Assembly (NCBI GenBank): GCA_013398955.1
Contig: VWPU01001281.1
Location: 1-64,000, forward strand
Direction: 5' to 3'
Source of the DNA: Callaeas wilsoni
Lineage: Eukaryota > Chordata > Aves > Passeriformes > Callaeidae
Length of the DNA stretch: 64,000 nucleotides
The notes beneath the pieces were generated by a model. It saw only the letters and a list, made by a program, of their open reading frames with translations, was not told the DNA's origin and searched no databases. Positions 1 through 11,242 of this stretch are shown piece by piece; position 1 is the stretch's first letter; every line of letters begins with the position of its first letter. A program made the translations under genes and the position numbers.

Positions 1-345
1 TCGCACCTGTAGCCATCTCTGCCTCACCTTGATGCTGCAGTGTCCCGGGAGATGCTGTCTCCTGGCACAGGAGCTCTCCTGGCAATGGGCACCCCGGGCT
101 CTTTGTGCCCTTTTACACCCTCCTGGTCAGGGCGCGGCCCCAGGCGTCACAATGGGCTCTGGGCACACGCGGCCCCACATCACAAAGGACCCTGGAACGC
201 GCTGCTGTCCCCACGGGCCACTCCCCAGCACCCCCAGGACAGCGGGGCTGGGCTCAGAACCAGCTGCAAACCGGCTGGAACCGGCTGGGACCGGCTGGGA
301 CAGGAGTGTGTCAAGAGTGCGGTGACAGAGCTGTCACACAGCTTC
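1..345. other. GC-rich, CpG-containing block of unknown nature
   Basis: The first 345 bases are clearly richer in G+C and CpG than the AT-rich sequence that follows. They include three adjacent 10-bp units at 271-300 (ccggctggaa, then ccggctggga twice). All three + frames are open for a while, which is expected where stop codons are rare, and no protein family is recognisable. It could be the edge of an LTR element, a CpG-rich exon or promoter that starts left of the window, or a GC-rich minisatellite flank. The sequence alone does not decide. Confidence 0.5.
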
Positions 346-2076
346 TCGCAGTGACAAATCANCAAATCAGTGACTGCAAATGAACGCAGTGCGAGTGCCA
401 CAGCTTTTAAAAAGTGTGTCACATCATGCACAGCTGTAAAGTTGTAGAAGGCATCGCTCCAGGTTACAAATTATTTATAAATAATTACAAAATATAAAGA
501 GCTGTGGAAAATGTTCAAAAAAATCTAAAAGCGTCATTTTATTGGTGTCTATGACGTGTGATAACTGCAATAGTGTCATGGATGTTCCTAAATTACAAAG
601 GTATTACCAGAGGCTGAGGGGGAAGATTGCTCCATCCTCTTCCAGCTCTTGTTCCTTTTGAGCAAGGACCATGTTTCCAGCAGAGCAGCAGAGCTGGCCC
701 AGTTCTGAAAGCAAGCACTTCCGCAGAGTGTAGGGAAAAGGAAGGAAAAAGGACTGGACTGGGGAACCAAATAGGTTTGGGATACAGATAAGTAAGAGAA
801 TATTGGATTGTAGGGTAGAAGTAAATAAGAATATCCCATCGGTTTGTCATGGATCATAGTGGGTTCCAGGTGGGAAGATAAGCCCAGGCATGTCTGGGAA
901 AAAAAGAAAAGTCTTCCCAAGAGTGAGACCTCAGGATTGGGGAACAATGTATAAATAGGAAACAAGTGATAAAAAAGCAGAGGCAAGGATAAGGGAACAG
1001 AAATGAAGTGACTGGATAGAAGGGAAAAACGCAATTCTGTGTTGTTTAGACACTCAAGCCAACAAGAAAATTACCGGTTCTTGTACACCTATGACCTTTT
1101 AAAACCTGTCCAGAGGTGATGCTGCTCCTTTTTCCTCCTGCCAGATACCATTCCATGGTACATACCCCAATGTAGATTGTCTTTGTTCCAGTCCCTCTTT
1201 CGCTTGAGGATTCAGCCCAAGACATTCCAATCCATCCCTCAATTCAGTCCACTTCAGGAATTTCCACCTTTATATGGAATTCAGCATCACTTGTCCAATC
1301 AGGAGTTTAATTTATCCTGCCTCTCTTAGAAATGAGCTCAGAATAAAATATTGATCATTCTGTAAACTTGATCCCATCATCCTCCATCGGGTTTGGAAGT
1401 TTCCATAGAGATGACATTTTCAGCTATGGCTTGTACCATTTTCCAGTTCCAGCTGGGCTGCAGAGCAGCAAAAGCAGCATCAGAAAGGAAGCACCTTCTG
1501 CAAATTCCCAGAAAAAAAATTAGGTTTAATTTCTTTAATATTTGATTGGGTTACAAATCATTCCCAAATGCCTTCATGATCACAGAACTCCATCTGGATG
1601 CATCAGATAAATAAAATATGATAAAGGATCTGTTCCCACAGCTGCTGGGAAACAAAGAACCCAAGTGTAAAGACCTTTTCCTGAGCCAGAGAAAGCAGAG
1701 AGGAGTCACTTAGAGTTATACACATACTCACCAAAGTATTCCCCTAGAAAATCAGGATAGAGGGCCCACTGAAAAATGCAGAGGCTCTTGCATACATGAC
1801 ATACGCAACACTAAGTTTAGGATCAAAAACTATGACATGAAAATACTGGGCTCATTGGGAAAAAGTTTTCCTTCCACCATAGTTAAGAATTCCATGATTT
1901 GTCCCTTTATAATGCAGAGTAAACCACAGGAGAACTCACACAGTTCTGGAGGCAAAGGAAAAATCTCCAGACATGAGCCGTTGGAATACAGTTTCAAAAA
2001 TGGCTGAAATGTTCAGATAGCTCCAATTTAAACTCGGAAATTACAAGAGGAAATAATAGTGAATATTCCAGTGGAG
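346..2076. other. AT-rich stretch without a recognised gene
   Basis: Single-copy-looking AT-rich DNA with one undetermined base (N) at 361. On the - strand 588-1034 stays open for 148 codons, but the peptide is a low-complexity Ser/Leu/Phe/Pro mix from a purine-rich + strand and resembles no family I know. No repeats or RNA genes seen. Confidence 0.5.
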
Positions 2077-2324
2077 GAGGGTAGGTTTAGATGGGCGATT
2101 GGGAAGGAATTGTTCTCTGTGAGGGTGGAGAGGTCCTGGCACAGGGGGCCCAGAGGAGCTGTGGCTGCCCCTGGATCCCTGGAAGTGACCAAGGCCAGGT
2201 TGGATGGGGCTTGGAGCAACCTGGGCTAGTGGAAGGTGTCCCTGCCCATGGCAGGGAGTGGCACTGGATGGACTTTAAGGTGCCTCTACTCCAAACCAGT
2301 CTGGGATTTTGTGATCCTATGATT
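2077..2324 (+). mobile_element. CR1 LINE, 3'-end fragment (5' truncated)
   Basis: Matches the 3' UTR of avian CR1 in sense orientation: a segment like 'tgtggctgcccctggatcc', then 'ggttggatggggcttgg', then the 'ggtgtccctgcccatgg' block at 2238-2254, ending in 'gtgatcctatgatt', the usual CR1 tail. No ORF1 or ORF2 sequence remains. It lies tail to tail with the inverted copy that begins near 2448. Confidence 0.95.
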
Positions 2325-2447
2325 TGAAAAAGGAAGCAAATATTTTGCTAATGAGGTAGAATTATGTAGAGCAGTAAAATATCCTGTTTCATCCCAGTGA
2401 GCAGGGTTTGCGGTTGCCCTTTGCAGGGCTGACCAGGACCAAGCACG

Positions 2448-2645
2448 AAAAAGTTGGGTTGGAAGGCACCTTAAAACCCAGCCAGTTCCACCCTCTGTCA
2501 TGGGCAGGGACACCTTCCACTAGCCCAGGTTGCTCCAAGCCCCATCCCACCTCGCCTTGGACACTGCCAGGGATCCAGGGGCAGCCACAGCTTCTCTGGG
2601 CACCCTCTGCAGGGCCTATCTGTCCCCACAGTGAGGAATTTCTTT
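2448..2645 (-). mobile_element. CR1 LINE, 3'-end fragment (inverted)
   Basis: Reverse complement of the same CR1 3' UTR as the copy at 2077-2324. It starts with 'gggttggaaggcacc', continues through 'catgggcagggacacc' and 'ggttgctccaagcccc', and ends near the 'gaggaatttctt' block. About 120 bp separate the 3' ends of the two copies. Confidence 0.95.
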
Positions 2646-2653
2646 TGTATCTG

Positions 2654-2717
2654 TAGAATTACAGAACGGTTTGGGTTGGAAGGGACCTGAAAGATCATCT
2701 CATTCCAATCCCTCCTT
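2654..2717 (-). mobile_element. CR1 LINE, very short 3' end
   Basis: Only the last 60 or so bases of a CR1 are present: 'acagaacggtttgggttgg' followed by 'aagggacctgaaagatcatc'. It abuts the truncated 5' side of the preceding - strand copy, so it is a separate insertion or a broken piece. Confidence 0.85.
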
Positions 2718-5427
2718 CCACATTATTCCAATATATTGATTGATATCCATAGAGAGGAATGAATGATACTCGCTTCTTCAGCTAGGAAAAGGGGAATAAA
2801 ATGTAGAGTATTAGAATGTTATAGGATAAAATTTAAAAAGCCACACATAAAAACACACCAAACCAAACCAACAAAGAAACAGATAAAAAAGAGAAAAAAT
2901 TATTTATTTTGGTACAGGAATGGAGAGCAGTAAGCAAATTATTAGGGAGCAGATGGGAAGAAGGCATAAAAACCTAACTTCTAATGCAGAAAAATTGTTG
3001 TTGCTATTTTGGGAACTAGGACTGTGTTAGGATTTGTACTGCAGAGGCTGCTGGGGATCCGGCCCACAAGGAGGAGTGAACATCTGTGTTCTGTGGGTGG
3101 GCTGGAATCCATGGACTTGTACAGATCTCCTGCTATGATGAGAGAAGGAAGGTATTGTCATGCTGGGTGGCATTTGAGATCCACTGGAATAAGATAAGGA
3201 TAAATTGGTATTTTTTAGCTATGAGACCAAGCAAATAAACATAAACTCTGAGTGTCACATGCTGTATTTGACCTGAGGGCCTGAGGTGCTGACTCCCAGG
3301 TCTCCTCCATGGGCTCCCTCCCATCCCAAAATCTGCAACATGGTTAATAATTTTTTTTTTTTTTTTTCAACAACAGCAATGGACTGAAATGTTCTGGTTT
3401 AGTAAGGAAAGGCTTTTCCAACTGCAGCTGAGACTGTAGAGGGTTAGAGCTGTCTGCATTTTGATTCATCATTGTTAATCCAATACAAATCCAAGCTTGA
3501 CCAGTCTCTTTATGGTTGTCTTTAAGGTGACAGGAAGAGTTAATTGTCTATGTCTGAAATTTCTTATTCTTCAGTACAACATTAGGACTAAAAACAGCGC
3601 CAAGAGAATATATCCATCCCTTTTTATCCAGCCTTTTGCTCAGGAATCTTGCAAGGTAAAAAACGTTCATCAGCAAGAATGAACCCTGATGATAAAATAC
3701 AGAAATTAGTCTGGGCATGCTGTGAGAGGTTACCCTTTCGAGAGCAGGGGAAAAAAAGAAAAAATGAAAGATACTTCTGCTGTAATCAGTAAAACTGGGA
3801 GTAACTGCTGATTTCCAATAATTTGAATGTTTCCACAATAATGTCTGTCATCTGAAATAACTGTTAGGGAAGAAGTCTGCTCATGGGACAAAAAACATTG
3901 GTGAAAAATTGCTTCAGATTCCAGTATAAACTTGGATGAAATTCCTGAAGAAATTTAACCAGGCCCGATTTTTACAGATGCAAAAATTATAGTAATGATG
4001 GCTCCGTTTTAGTTCAATGTGAACGTCCCATGGAAATTCTTTGGAAAAGGGAATCTTGGGGATTTTGTATCTGACAGGACACGTCTGGTCAGAAAATGAA
4101 GCCTCAGACTTGCTCACAGTTCTCTAGTGTTTTCTTTGATAAAAACTATTTTAAACATGAGACCTTAAGAATCTCGCCCAGTACTAGGAAATTATAGGAA
4201 GCATTTCCCAGGTCCACAACGCAGATGGGAATTGCTGTGTCTTCAGCTGGCTTTGGCTCAAGGTTTTAGTCCCTGAGTTTGACTTTCACGAGTTCACATT
4301 AAGCAAACTTGAATGGGACCACTGGGTCATAAAATCCTTTTGGATTGGTAGTCAGCTCCATAGAGGTAAATGATGGAATAACAAGGACTTTGACAAGGTC
4401 TTTGCATTTCCATAGAAGAACAATCCAGTATTATTTTATTCTTCTGGTAAGGTAAATAGAAATTTTCTGCATTATTTTTAATTGAATGGACTCATGCCAA
4501 AAACCCAACTGTCAGAAATCCCTTTTCCTAATGAAAAGAAGTAAGCCCCAAATGCTGCTGGCAGCATCAGCTAAAAAAAGAAAACCAATTAAGCTCAGAT
4601 TAAAATAATTTTCCATTCCAGGAAAATCTGAGAATCCAAAGGTTTCTTTGTTGGGGTTTTTTTCTCATAGAAAGACTCCAAAATTTAAAAATATATAAGC
4701 AATTACCCAATAGTGGGGAAAAGGCAAGCTCTGATAAATCAAATGTTCTCTCAATACTTTTGAAATATAAGATATTTATGTAGATTTTAACAGATTGATT
4801 TTACTGCAGTAATATATTATTATTTGATTATGATAGTCTAGTAATATCCAGGTCAATATTTAGAACCTTTTAAAGGCCTAATTTCTTTTGCAATTTTCAG
4901 TCTGTACAATTTACAGTGTCAATTTTTTTTACTTTCTTTCACCTTAGAGAAGGATCAGTGTCTCCAAAGAGGATTTTTGAAATATTTTTAATGAGATGTA
5001 GGACTTACAGTCATATCTGTTTCTGTGAAGTCATGGGAAAACCCTTGGCTGATAAAAATCTTTCCGACTTTTAGTTTCTTGTTTATCATATAACTTTGGG
5101 ATTTTTTTCATTGCCAGTAACTTTTGGATTTTTTTTTTTTTTTTTTAATACTAAGTACATTGTGCCAAATTCAAAATGTGCCGGTTTGGACACAAATCCA
5201 GGAGGAAACAACCCAAAAGGGGCATCTCTCTCTCTCTCCCCCTCCTTTGCAATTTAAAGGTACACTAGAGATCAAGCAGGCGATGGGGAATACAGTATGG
5301 TCATAGAATCACCCCAAGGCAATTGTTCTCTTTAATCCTAGTCATTAATAACCTTTAATTTTATTCATGGAATAAAATAGACAGACAACTGAAACTTAGG
5401 AAAATTCAACCACATGATATGAATTTA

Positions 5428-5466
5428 ATTTTTCTTTCTTTCTTTCTTGTTTTTTTTTTTTTTTTT
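5428..5466. repeat. (TTTC)n plus poly-T simple repeat
   Basis: Four TTTC units followed by a G and a run of 16 T. Read on the - strand it is an A-rich tract. No retroposed gene was recognised next to it. Confidence 0.9.
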
Positions 5467-7195
5467 AATGCCTATCCACAGATATAGAACTGCATAGGTT
5501 TTATATTTATGTCTCTATTATATACATTATAGAATACTAGAAATGGCAAGGTCAGAAAGACTCAGAAACTTTTGTGTTGGTATAATCAATTGGGTTTTGT
5601 TCAGAGCAGTTCAGGATCTGCCTTAGCTGCAGCGGTGGAAAAACATTATCAAATTCTCTTCTATCTGAAGAGTTTAATTCCACATCTTTTGATTATTGAT
5701 TATGCGTTCCATTGATATAATTCTATGAGATTAAATGCAGCACAATGTCTCAACCCTGACCTTCACTGGAATTAGGCAGTTGCATTAAACAGGTGATAAA
5801 GCAGTTTAATCAGTGGATGTGGGGTTTCCTACCTAAATTTTCCCATTCCTGTGCTAAATGCAAATACTATGGATGTTTCTGAGATATCTAACTTTGGTTA
5901 ATTACCTTGAGTTTGTTCATCGACAACTGAGGCAAACAAAATGAAACCTTCCAAAACTCCTAGGCTTATCAGAATGTTAAAATAGCTTTTAAATTAAGAT
6001 AGCAGATGAGAATTTATCTTCTGATCTTTGAAACCACTCATCATTTAGGAAGAAAAGAAAGCTCTAAGTGAGGGAAAACAGTTTATTTCTTCATCAAGGA
6101 GTTTAGATCCTCCAAAGGGCACTGCTCACATCAAGTAGAGCTTTTTAATTAAGCTCACTAAACAAATGCTAAATCTTTCTGTGCAAGTATTTATATTCAG
6201 CGAGCAGCACTCCTGCCTTTGTTAAACATTGATTAATGTCACAGGCATCTCACACGCAATATTTTAGGAAGATCATTAAGTCTGATTATTAAGTCTGGGA
6301 GCAGCTCACAGAGCAGAAGGGTTTGGTGCAGAGTTTCCAGGCTTCTTCTACAGGGACTTTTCTGGGAAGTGGTGATTCTGGGGGGGATGAACGAGGAGAT
6401 CAGCGGGGTCTTGCAGAACGGCACCAGGGCCAAGAACCTGAACGGGTGTTCCTACGGAGGAGCAAAGGAAGGGGACAGTGGGAAGATGGAAACTCCTCAG
6501 GTGGGGGAGGCTGGAGACTCCCTACTTTTGGTACCATCTGTAAATCTCTTTCCCTGCGCTGGGTTCGGCAGAGGGTGCTGCCAGTGGAGGGACCACAGAG
6601 CTCAGGGCTGAGGGTCCACGCTCCAGAGACAACTCCTTGACCCTGCTGGGGGAGGACCAGGTTGATCCTGGTGGTTTCTGCTCCCTCACAACGTTTTTTG
6701 AGGAAATACTGCCCCTGATGGATGAGTGGGATTACACCTATTGTTTCACCTCTCTTCTTAACAGCCATTGCACAAGAATCTTGCTCTGGATATACAATTA
6801 TATTATTGATATTTAAAGTCCTGCCAGCACACTCCAGACAGTTGTTAAGGAAAAGGCTTATTTTCCTGGGATTTTTCTTTCCCCCCCCAGATATAATATG
6901 TGAAAATCTTCACCAGTTTTTCACAACTGTATTAGTATTTTTCCTATTAAGGTTAACTCACATTGCTAGATTTTTTAAATTGCCTTTTCTTAATCACATC
7001 TCTTTGGCTGAGATTAATATTTGGCAGCAAAGTGACTTGGCAATAATTCTTTAGGAATTGTTTGCCCACACTCCCATAACATTCAAAACGATCTCTTTGT
7101 TCATGTTTGCCTGGCAAACTGTTGAGTTCAGACATGGGAATTCTCTTACGTGAAAAGTATTACAGACTAGAATATAATCTTTCATGGGCTGTGCT

Positions 7196-7255
7196 AAAAA
7201 TAATGTAAATAAAATAATAAAATAAAATAATAAAGTAATAAAATAAAATATATAT
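7196..7255. repeat. AT-rich (AATAA/AATAAA)n simple repeat
   Basis: Imperfect tandem A/T units (aataaaataataaaat pattern) over about 60 bp, ending in tatatat. Confidence 0.9.
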
Positions 7256-8140
7256 CTTCATTTAGATTAAAGTCTTGCCTGCTATTTTCTCTCTTCCTGG
7301 TATTCTATTAATGGAATTTGTTCTTGCATGCTCTAGATATTTAAAATCTTTTGTGCATTCCAGATATGTCAAAACAAAATTAAATACAATCAAAACCTGT
7401 CAATCCTCATTGTTTACTACCTCATAGTCCTTTTCTTTCACAAATAATTTTTAGGTCATCAATATGCAGATGTGAATTTTAAAAGAAACAATCCTATATT
7501 AGGAAAACTACTTTTTTTGGGAGTTTTGTTGGATTTTTTTAACATTTTAAGGTTTGATTGATTAGAAATGTCAGGATATCTTTTTGTGAAAAAAAAAAAC
7601 AAACACAAACCTTTAGAGAATAAGATACAATCATTTGATTCCAATCCTTTTCATGAAGATTTCATTTTAATTCAGCCCTCAAACTCCATCCAAAATGAGA
7701 AGATATGAAATAATGGATAGTGTTAGGGTTTGTGGTTTTTTTTAATATGTTCTTGCTGGAAAACAACAACAACAACAACTTAATCACAGTTCCTGTCTGA
7801 TCTTTGCCCTCCTTGAAAACAGGCAGGTCTTTACCCCAAACAAGGAAAGGCAACGGTGGTGTCTTATTAGATGTGATGTCGATATTGTCCGAGAGTTTGG
7901 AGTCAAGAACCGTCAAAATGTGGTGTGGCAAGCGCAGTTCTTCTGGGGTTGCCACTGCTCTAAACTCTGTCTTTGCCATTTGTTAGGAACTGCCTTAGTT
8001 ATGTTCAGGGGAAGTATTCCCGAAAGGACAGCGCTTGGAAAAGGATGAAGCTGCAATATTTGAAAGTGCTGCTCCTGTGGAGCAATGCAGCCTCATGTTG
8101 TTATAGTCATCCCAAGCCACCTTTTCTCTCAAAGAACTCC

Positions 8141-8468
8141 AGAGAAAGAAAGAGAGAAAAAGAAAGAGAGAGAGAGAGGGAGAGAGAGGAAGAGAGAGAG
8201 AGAAAGAGAGAGAGAGAGGGAGAGAGAGGAAGAGAGAGAGAGAAAGAGAGAGAGAGAGGGAGAGAGAGGAAGAGAGAGAGAGAAAGAGAGAGAGAGAGGG
8301 AGAGAGAGGAAGAGAGAGAGAGAAAGAGAGAGAGAGAGGGAGAGAGAGGAAGAGAGAGAGAGAAAGAGAGAGAGAGAGGGAGAGAGAGGAAGAGAGAGAG
8401 AGAAAGAGAGAGAGAGAGGGAGAGAGAGGAAGAGAGAGAGAGAAAGAGAAGAAAAGAAAAAGAAAGAC
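8141..8468. repeat. Higher-order GA satellite, 40-bp period
   Basis: The + strand is almost pure purine. Bases 8161-8440 are seven 40-bp copies with no difference that I can see. Each copy is GA dinucleotides broken at fixed points by AAA, GGG and GGAA. A partial eighth copy decays into gaaaagaaaa. Because GA/TC runs contain no stop codon, several frames are open on both strands (Arg/Glu-rich on +, Ser/Leu-rich on -). These are not genes. Long purine/pyrimidine mirror tracts can adopt triplex (H-DNA) structure. Confidence 0.97.
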
Positions 8469-9427
8469 AGGATTTGAAACTCTGCAAACATTAGGTTGTA
8501 AAAAAATCAATAGAAAGGCAAATATGTCCTGACAATAATTGGATGACTTGTTAATCAACTTCTCGCTGAATTTTTAAAATTCATATTCTTTGTGAAGAAG
8601 GAATGAATCTGGTATAAGATCCTCTTTTCTTTATGGATTAAGACCGCCTTTTCACAGAAACAATTTGCCTTTTCTCTTTTTTTTTCCTCACACAGATTAT
8701 ATCTCACATAATCTCACCAGGAGGATTACAAAGGACACGAATTTTCCCTCAAGGAAGTTGCAGTTCCAATCAGACCATTTTTCCCAAAAGATTTCTGCAT
8801 ATTTTAGTCTTAAAACATTGCCTGTTTTAAATAAAGAAAGAAACTACAACAACAAGAACAAAACCCAAATGAACCAAATGAATAAACAAACACAGCCAAA
8901 AAAACCCACAAAAACACCCAAACCACAAAACCCTCTCCCTCCAACAGGCAGACAAACCTCCCATAAAAAATTATCAATGATATTGTGTCAGTTTAAGACC
9001 TACAACTGACAGGGAGAAGGCAGCAAAAGTAACTAAGGAATCTAAATGCCAGATCTGTCACCTATGTGATTGAAATACCGTATCTTTGTGAATAGATACA
9101 GCTGCATTATAGGTAAAAAATTAAATAAAATGCAAGGACAGGAATACTTTTCATGCTAAAAGTTTAATGCAGTCTTTTAAAATGTGAGTAGGAAATGTTA
9201 TATAAGCTGGACAAAGTGTGTTAATTATGGAATCAGAAAAGCTCTTCACTTGCCACTTTTGCATTTTGGAGCCTAATCTCCCAAAACAGAAGCAGGAAAA
9301 TGACAAGGCACTACCAGGCTGTTGGATATTGAGTTGCAGTAGAGAATGTGTGACAGTCTTGCAGGTGAGACCCTGAACCAGTGCCAGGAGAGAGAATTGA
9401 AGGCTGGTTTACCTGTCCTCTGAGCAG
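8469..9427. other. A-rich stretch, no gene recognised
   Basis: 8820-8950 is low-complexity A/C-rich sequence (aac, aaacaaac and aaaaccc motifs) that is open for 114 codons on + only because of its composition. The rest is AT-rich and unremarkable. Confidence 0.5.
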
Positions 9428-9887
9428 TCACAGAATCATGGAATGGTTTGGTTTGAAGTGACCTCAAAGTTCTTCCCAATCCACTCCCTGCCATGGGCAG
9501 GGACACCTTCCACTAGCCCAGGTTGCTCCAAGCCCCATCCAACCTGGCCTTGAACAGTTCCAGAGATGCAAGAATGCAGCAGCCACAGCTTCTCTGGGCA
9601 CCCTGTGCCAGGGCCTCATCACCCTCACAGGGAGGCATTTCTTCCCAATATCCCATCTAAGCCTGCCCCTGGCAGTGGGAAGCCATTCCCCTTGTCCTGT
9701 CAGTCCAGACCCTTGTAAACAGTCTCTCTCCATGTTTCCTGTCAGCTCCTTCAGGCACTGAAGGGTCACCCCAAAGCTTCTCCAGGCTGAACAATCCCAA
9801 TTCTCCCAGCCTTTCCTGACAACAGATCTGCTCAATTCCTCTGATCATCTTGGTGCCTCCTCTGGGCTCGCTCCAACAGTTGTCACC
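9428..9887 (-). mobile_element. CR1 LINE, longest 3' fragment in the window
   Basis: About 460 bp of inverted CR1. Reading left to right: the 3' tail 'tcacagaatcatggaatgg', the 'catgggcagggacacc' block, 'cagcttctctgggcaccctg', 'ttcttcccaatatcc', 'cttgtcctgtca', 'cttctccaggctgaacaatc' and 'tctgatcatcttggtgcc'. This reaches well into the long bird CR1 3' region but not into reverse transcriptase. Open frames here are UTR shadows. Confidence 0.97.
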
Positions 9888-10591
9888 ATATTTCAATTGG
9901 GAAAGAACCTGCTTATTCAATATAATTTGAATTTATTTCACTGATTTATTTTTACCCCTGGAGTTTGTTTCCGCAGTTATCACCTCAAACCAATTCAGTG
10001 GCTTGTTGGAGCATATGCTTCATCCTTAATCTTGTTTTCCTCCAAGGTAAACAAATTCAAATTAAGTGTTGTGTGCAGAGAAACTTTTAGATCCTTGCTA
10101 TCCAGGAGGGATCTCAGGTCTTGAGTATGTTTCTCTTCAAACTAAAAGTGCCAATTGTATCTGATTAGTGGTGGCAGATGGTCAAGATAAAGTTTACCGT
10201 AAACACATTGACTCGGATTCTTCTTCCCAGCAGTGCCTCCACGAGCCTGCTAGAAGAGATTTTCACACTGATTAGAACTTTCAGCTTCTATACATACCTA
10301 TTTAATCCTTTTTACTTTCACGCATGGTTTCAATTTCCCTTCTCTATCACGCTCACCACTGTTTAAGCATGGGCTTGTATATTTGTCATGGCTCAAACAG
10401 CTGCAAGAACAGCTCATTTGAAGTTTGTGAGGCAGGATGGGTTACTGCAGGTGCCGAACAATCTCTGTTCAAGGGTGTCTGTTCACCACTGTTCACACAG
10501 CTCACACACCAGCACAGGCTCTGCTCCTCCAGCCCAGTTAGGACCAGCATCATGGACGCAGGGCATTCACATCCAGCTGCTTTATATTAAA
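9888..10591. other. Inter-CR1 stretch, no gene recognised
   Basis: AT-rich up to about 10380, then a more mixed composition with short overlapping + strand open frames (60-88 codons) of no recognisable family. No repeats of note. Confidence 0.45.
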
Positions 10592-10860
10592 TAACAGGAC
10601 AAGAAGAAATGCCCTCAAGGTGCACCAGAGGAGGTTTAAATTGGATATCAGGAAAAATATCTTTGTGGAAAGAGTAGTAAAGCACTGGAACAGCCTGCCT
10701 AGAGAAGTAGTGGAGTCACCATCCCTGGAAGTGTTCAAAAACACGTGGATATGGCACTTGAGGACATGAGTTAGTGGTGAACATGGTGCTGGTTCTGGGT
10801 TGCTGGTTGGACTTGGTGATCTTAGACGTCTTTTCCACCCTTAGCAATTCTGTGATTCTG
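10592..10860 (+). mobile_element. CR1 LINE, 3' end of a different subfamily
   Basis: Sense CR1 of the type whose 3' end reads 'ttggacttggtgatctta', then 'cttttccaccc', 'ttagcaattctgtgattctg'. Upstream are the landmarks 'gccctcaaggtgcaccagag', 'ggaacagcctgcctagagaa' and 'accatccctggaagtgttc'. It lacks the 'cctgcccatggcag' block of the commoner type here, so it is an independent, probably older, lineage. Confidence 0.95.
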
Positions 10861-11117
10861 TTGTCCAACCCTTGCTGGTGTCCCGGCCCCCGAGTGTGAT
10901 GATCTCACTGTAGGTCCAGACACTAAAAAGGTCTTGGAAAACCATGTATGGATATTCCCCAAGAGAATGGGAATGGGAATGGAGTGCTGTTTGTACTATT
11001 TCACCAGTTTTCTACCTGGATCACTATCATTGTCCTGTGTCCTTCCCAAAACATGTTACAAGGGCTCAAAATTGTTAACAGCTCTGTGTATCTCCTTCTC
11101 TCCAGCACATCCTAAAA
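10861..11117. other. Short spacer between CR1 copies
   Basis: Unique-looking sequence between two CR1 insertions whose 3' ends face each other. No gene, RNA or repeat seen. Confidence 0.4.
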
Positions 11118-11242
11118 CCTTGAAAGATATTACACCACCCCCTGCAATGGGCAAGGACACCTTCCACTATTCCAGGTTGCTCCAAGCCCCATCCAACTCG
11201 TCCATGAAAACTTCTAGGGGTGGGGCAGCACAGCTTCTCTGT
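11118..11242 (-). mobile_element. CR1 LINE, 3'-end fragment
   Basis: Inverted CR1 3' UTR: 'ccctgcaatgggcaaggac', 'accttccactattccaggtt', 'gctccaagccccatccaac' and 'cacagcttctctg'. Several substitutions from the common type; the extreme tail is degraded. Confidence 0.93.

Larger units (their letters stand above)
2718..8140. other. 5.4-kb CR1-free AT-rich stretch without a recognised gene
   Basis: Contains only simple repeats: T17 at 3351-3367, T18 at 5129-5146, a TTTC/poly-T run at 5428-5466, C8 at 6881-6888, an AATAA-type run at 7196-7255, an AAC run at 7760-7778 and a short CT run at 5229-5240. 6138-6156 is a small inverted repeat (GAGCTT/AAGCTC) around a TTAATTAA core. 6300-6660 is somewhat GC-richer with overlapping open frames of about 100 codons that resemble nothing known. 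No gene is supported. Confidence 0.5.

Noticed and set aside
361..361. Undetermined base N
   Set aside because: A single ambiguous call in the assembly, with no biological meaning by itself.
588..1034. 148-codon minus frame
   Set aside because: Low-complexity Ser/Leu/Phe/Pro composition from a purine-rich + strand, no recognised domain, and a length expected by chance in 64 kb of this composition.
3351..3367. Poly-T run as the tail of a minus-strand processed pseudogene
   Set aside because: No gene-like sequence is recognisable on the right side of the tract.
8161..8440. Regularly spaced repeats that might suggest a CRISPR array
   Set aside because: Units are directly adjacent, low-complexity and without unique spacers, and the DNA is eukaryotic.
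7973..8558. Open frames of 114-187 codons on both strands over the GA array
   Set aside because: GA/TC repeats contain no stop codons. The peptides are Arg/Glu or Ser/Leu repeats with no family signal.
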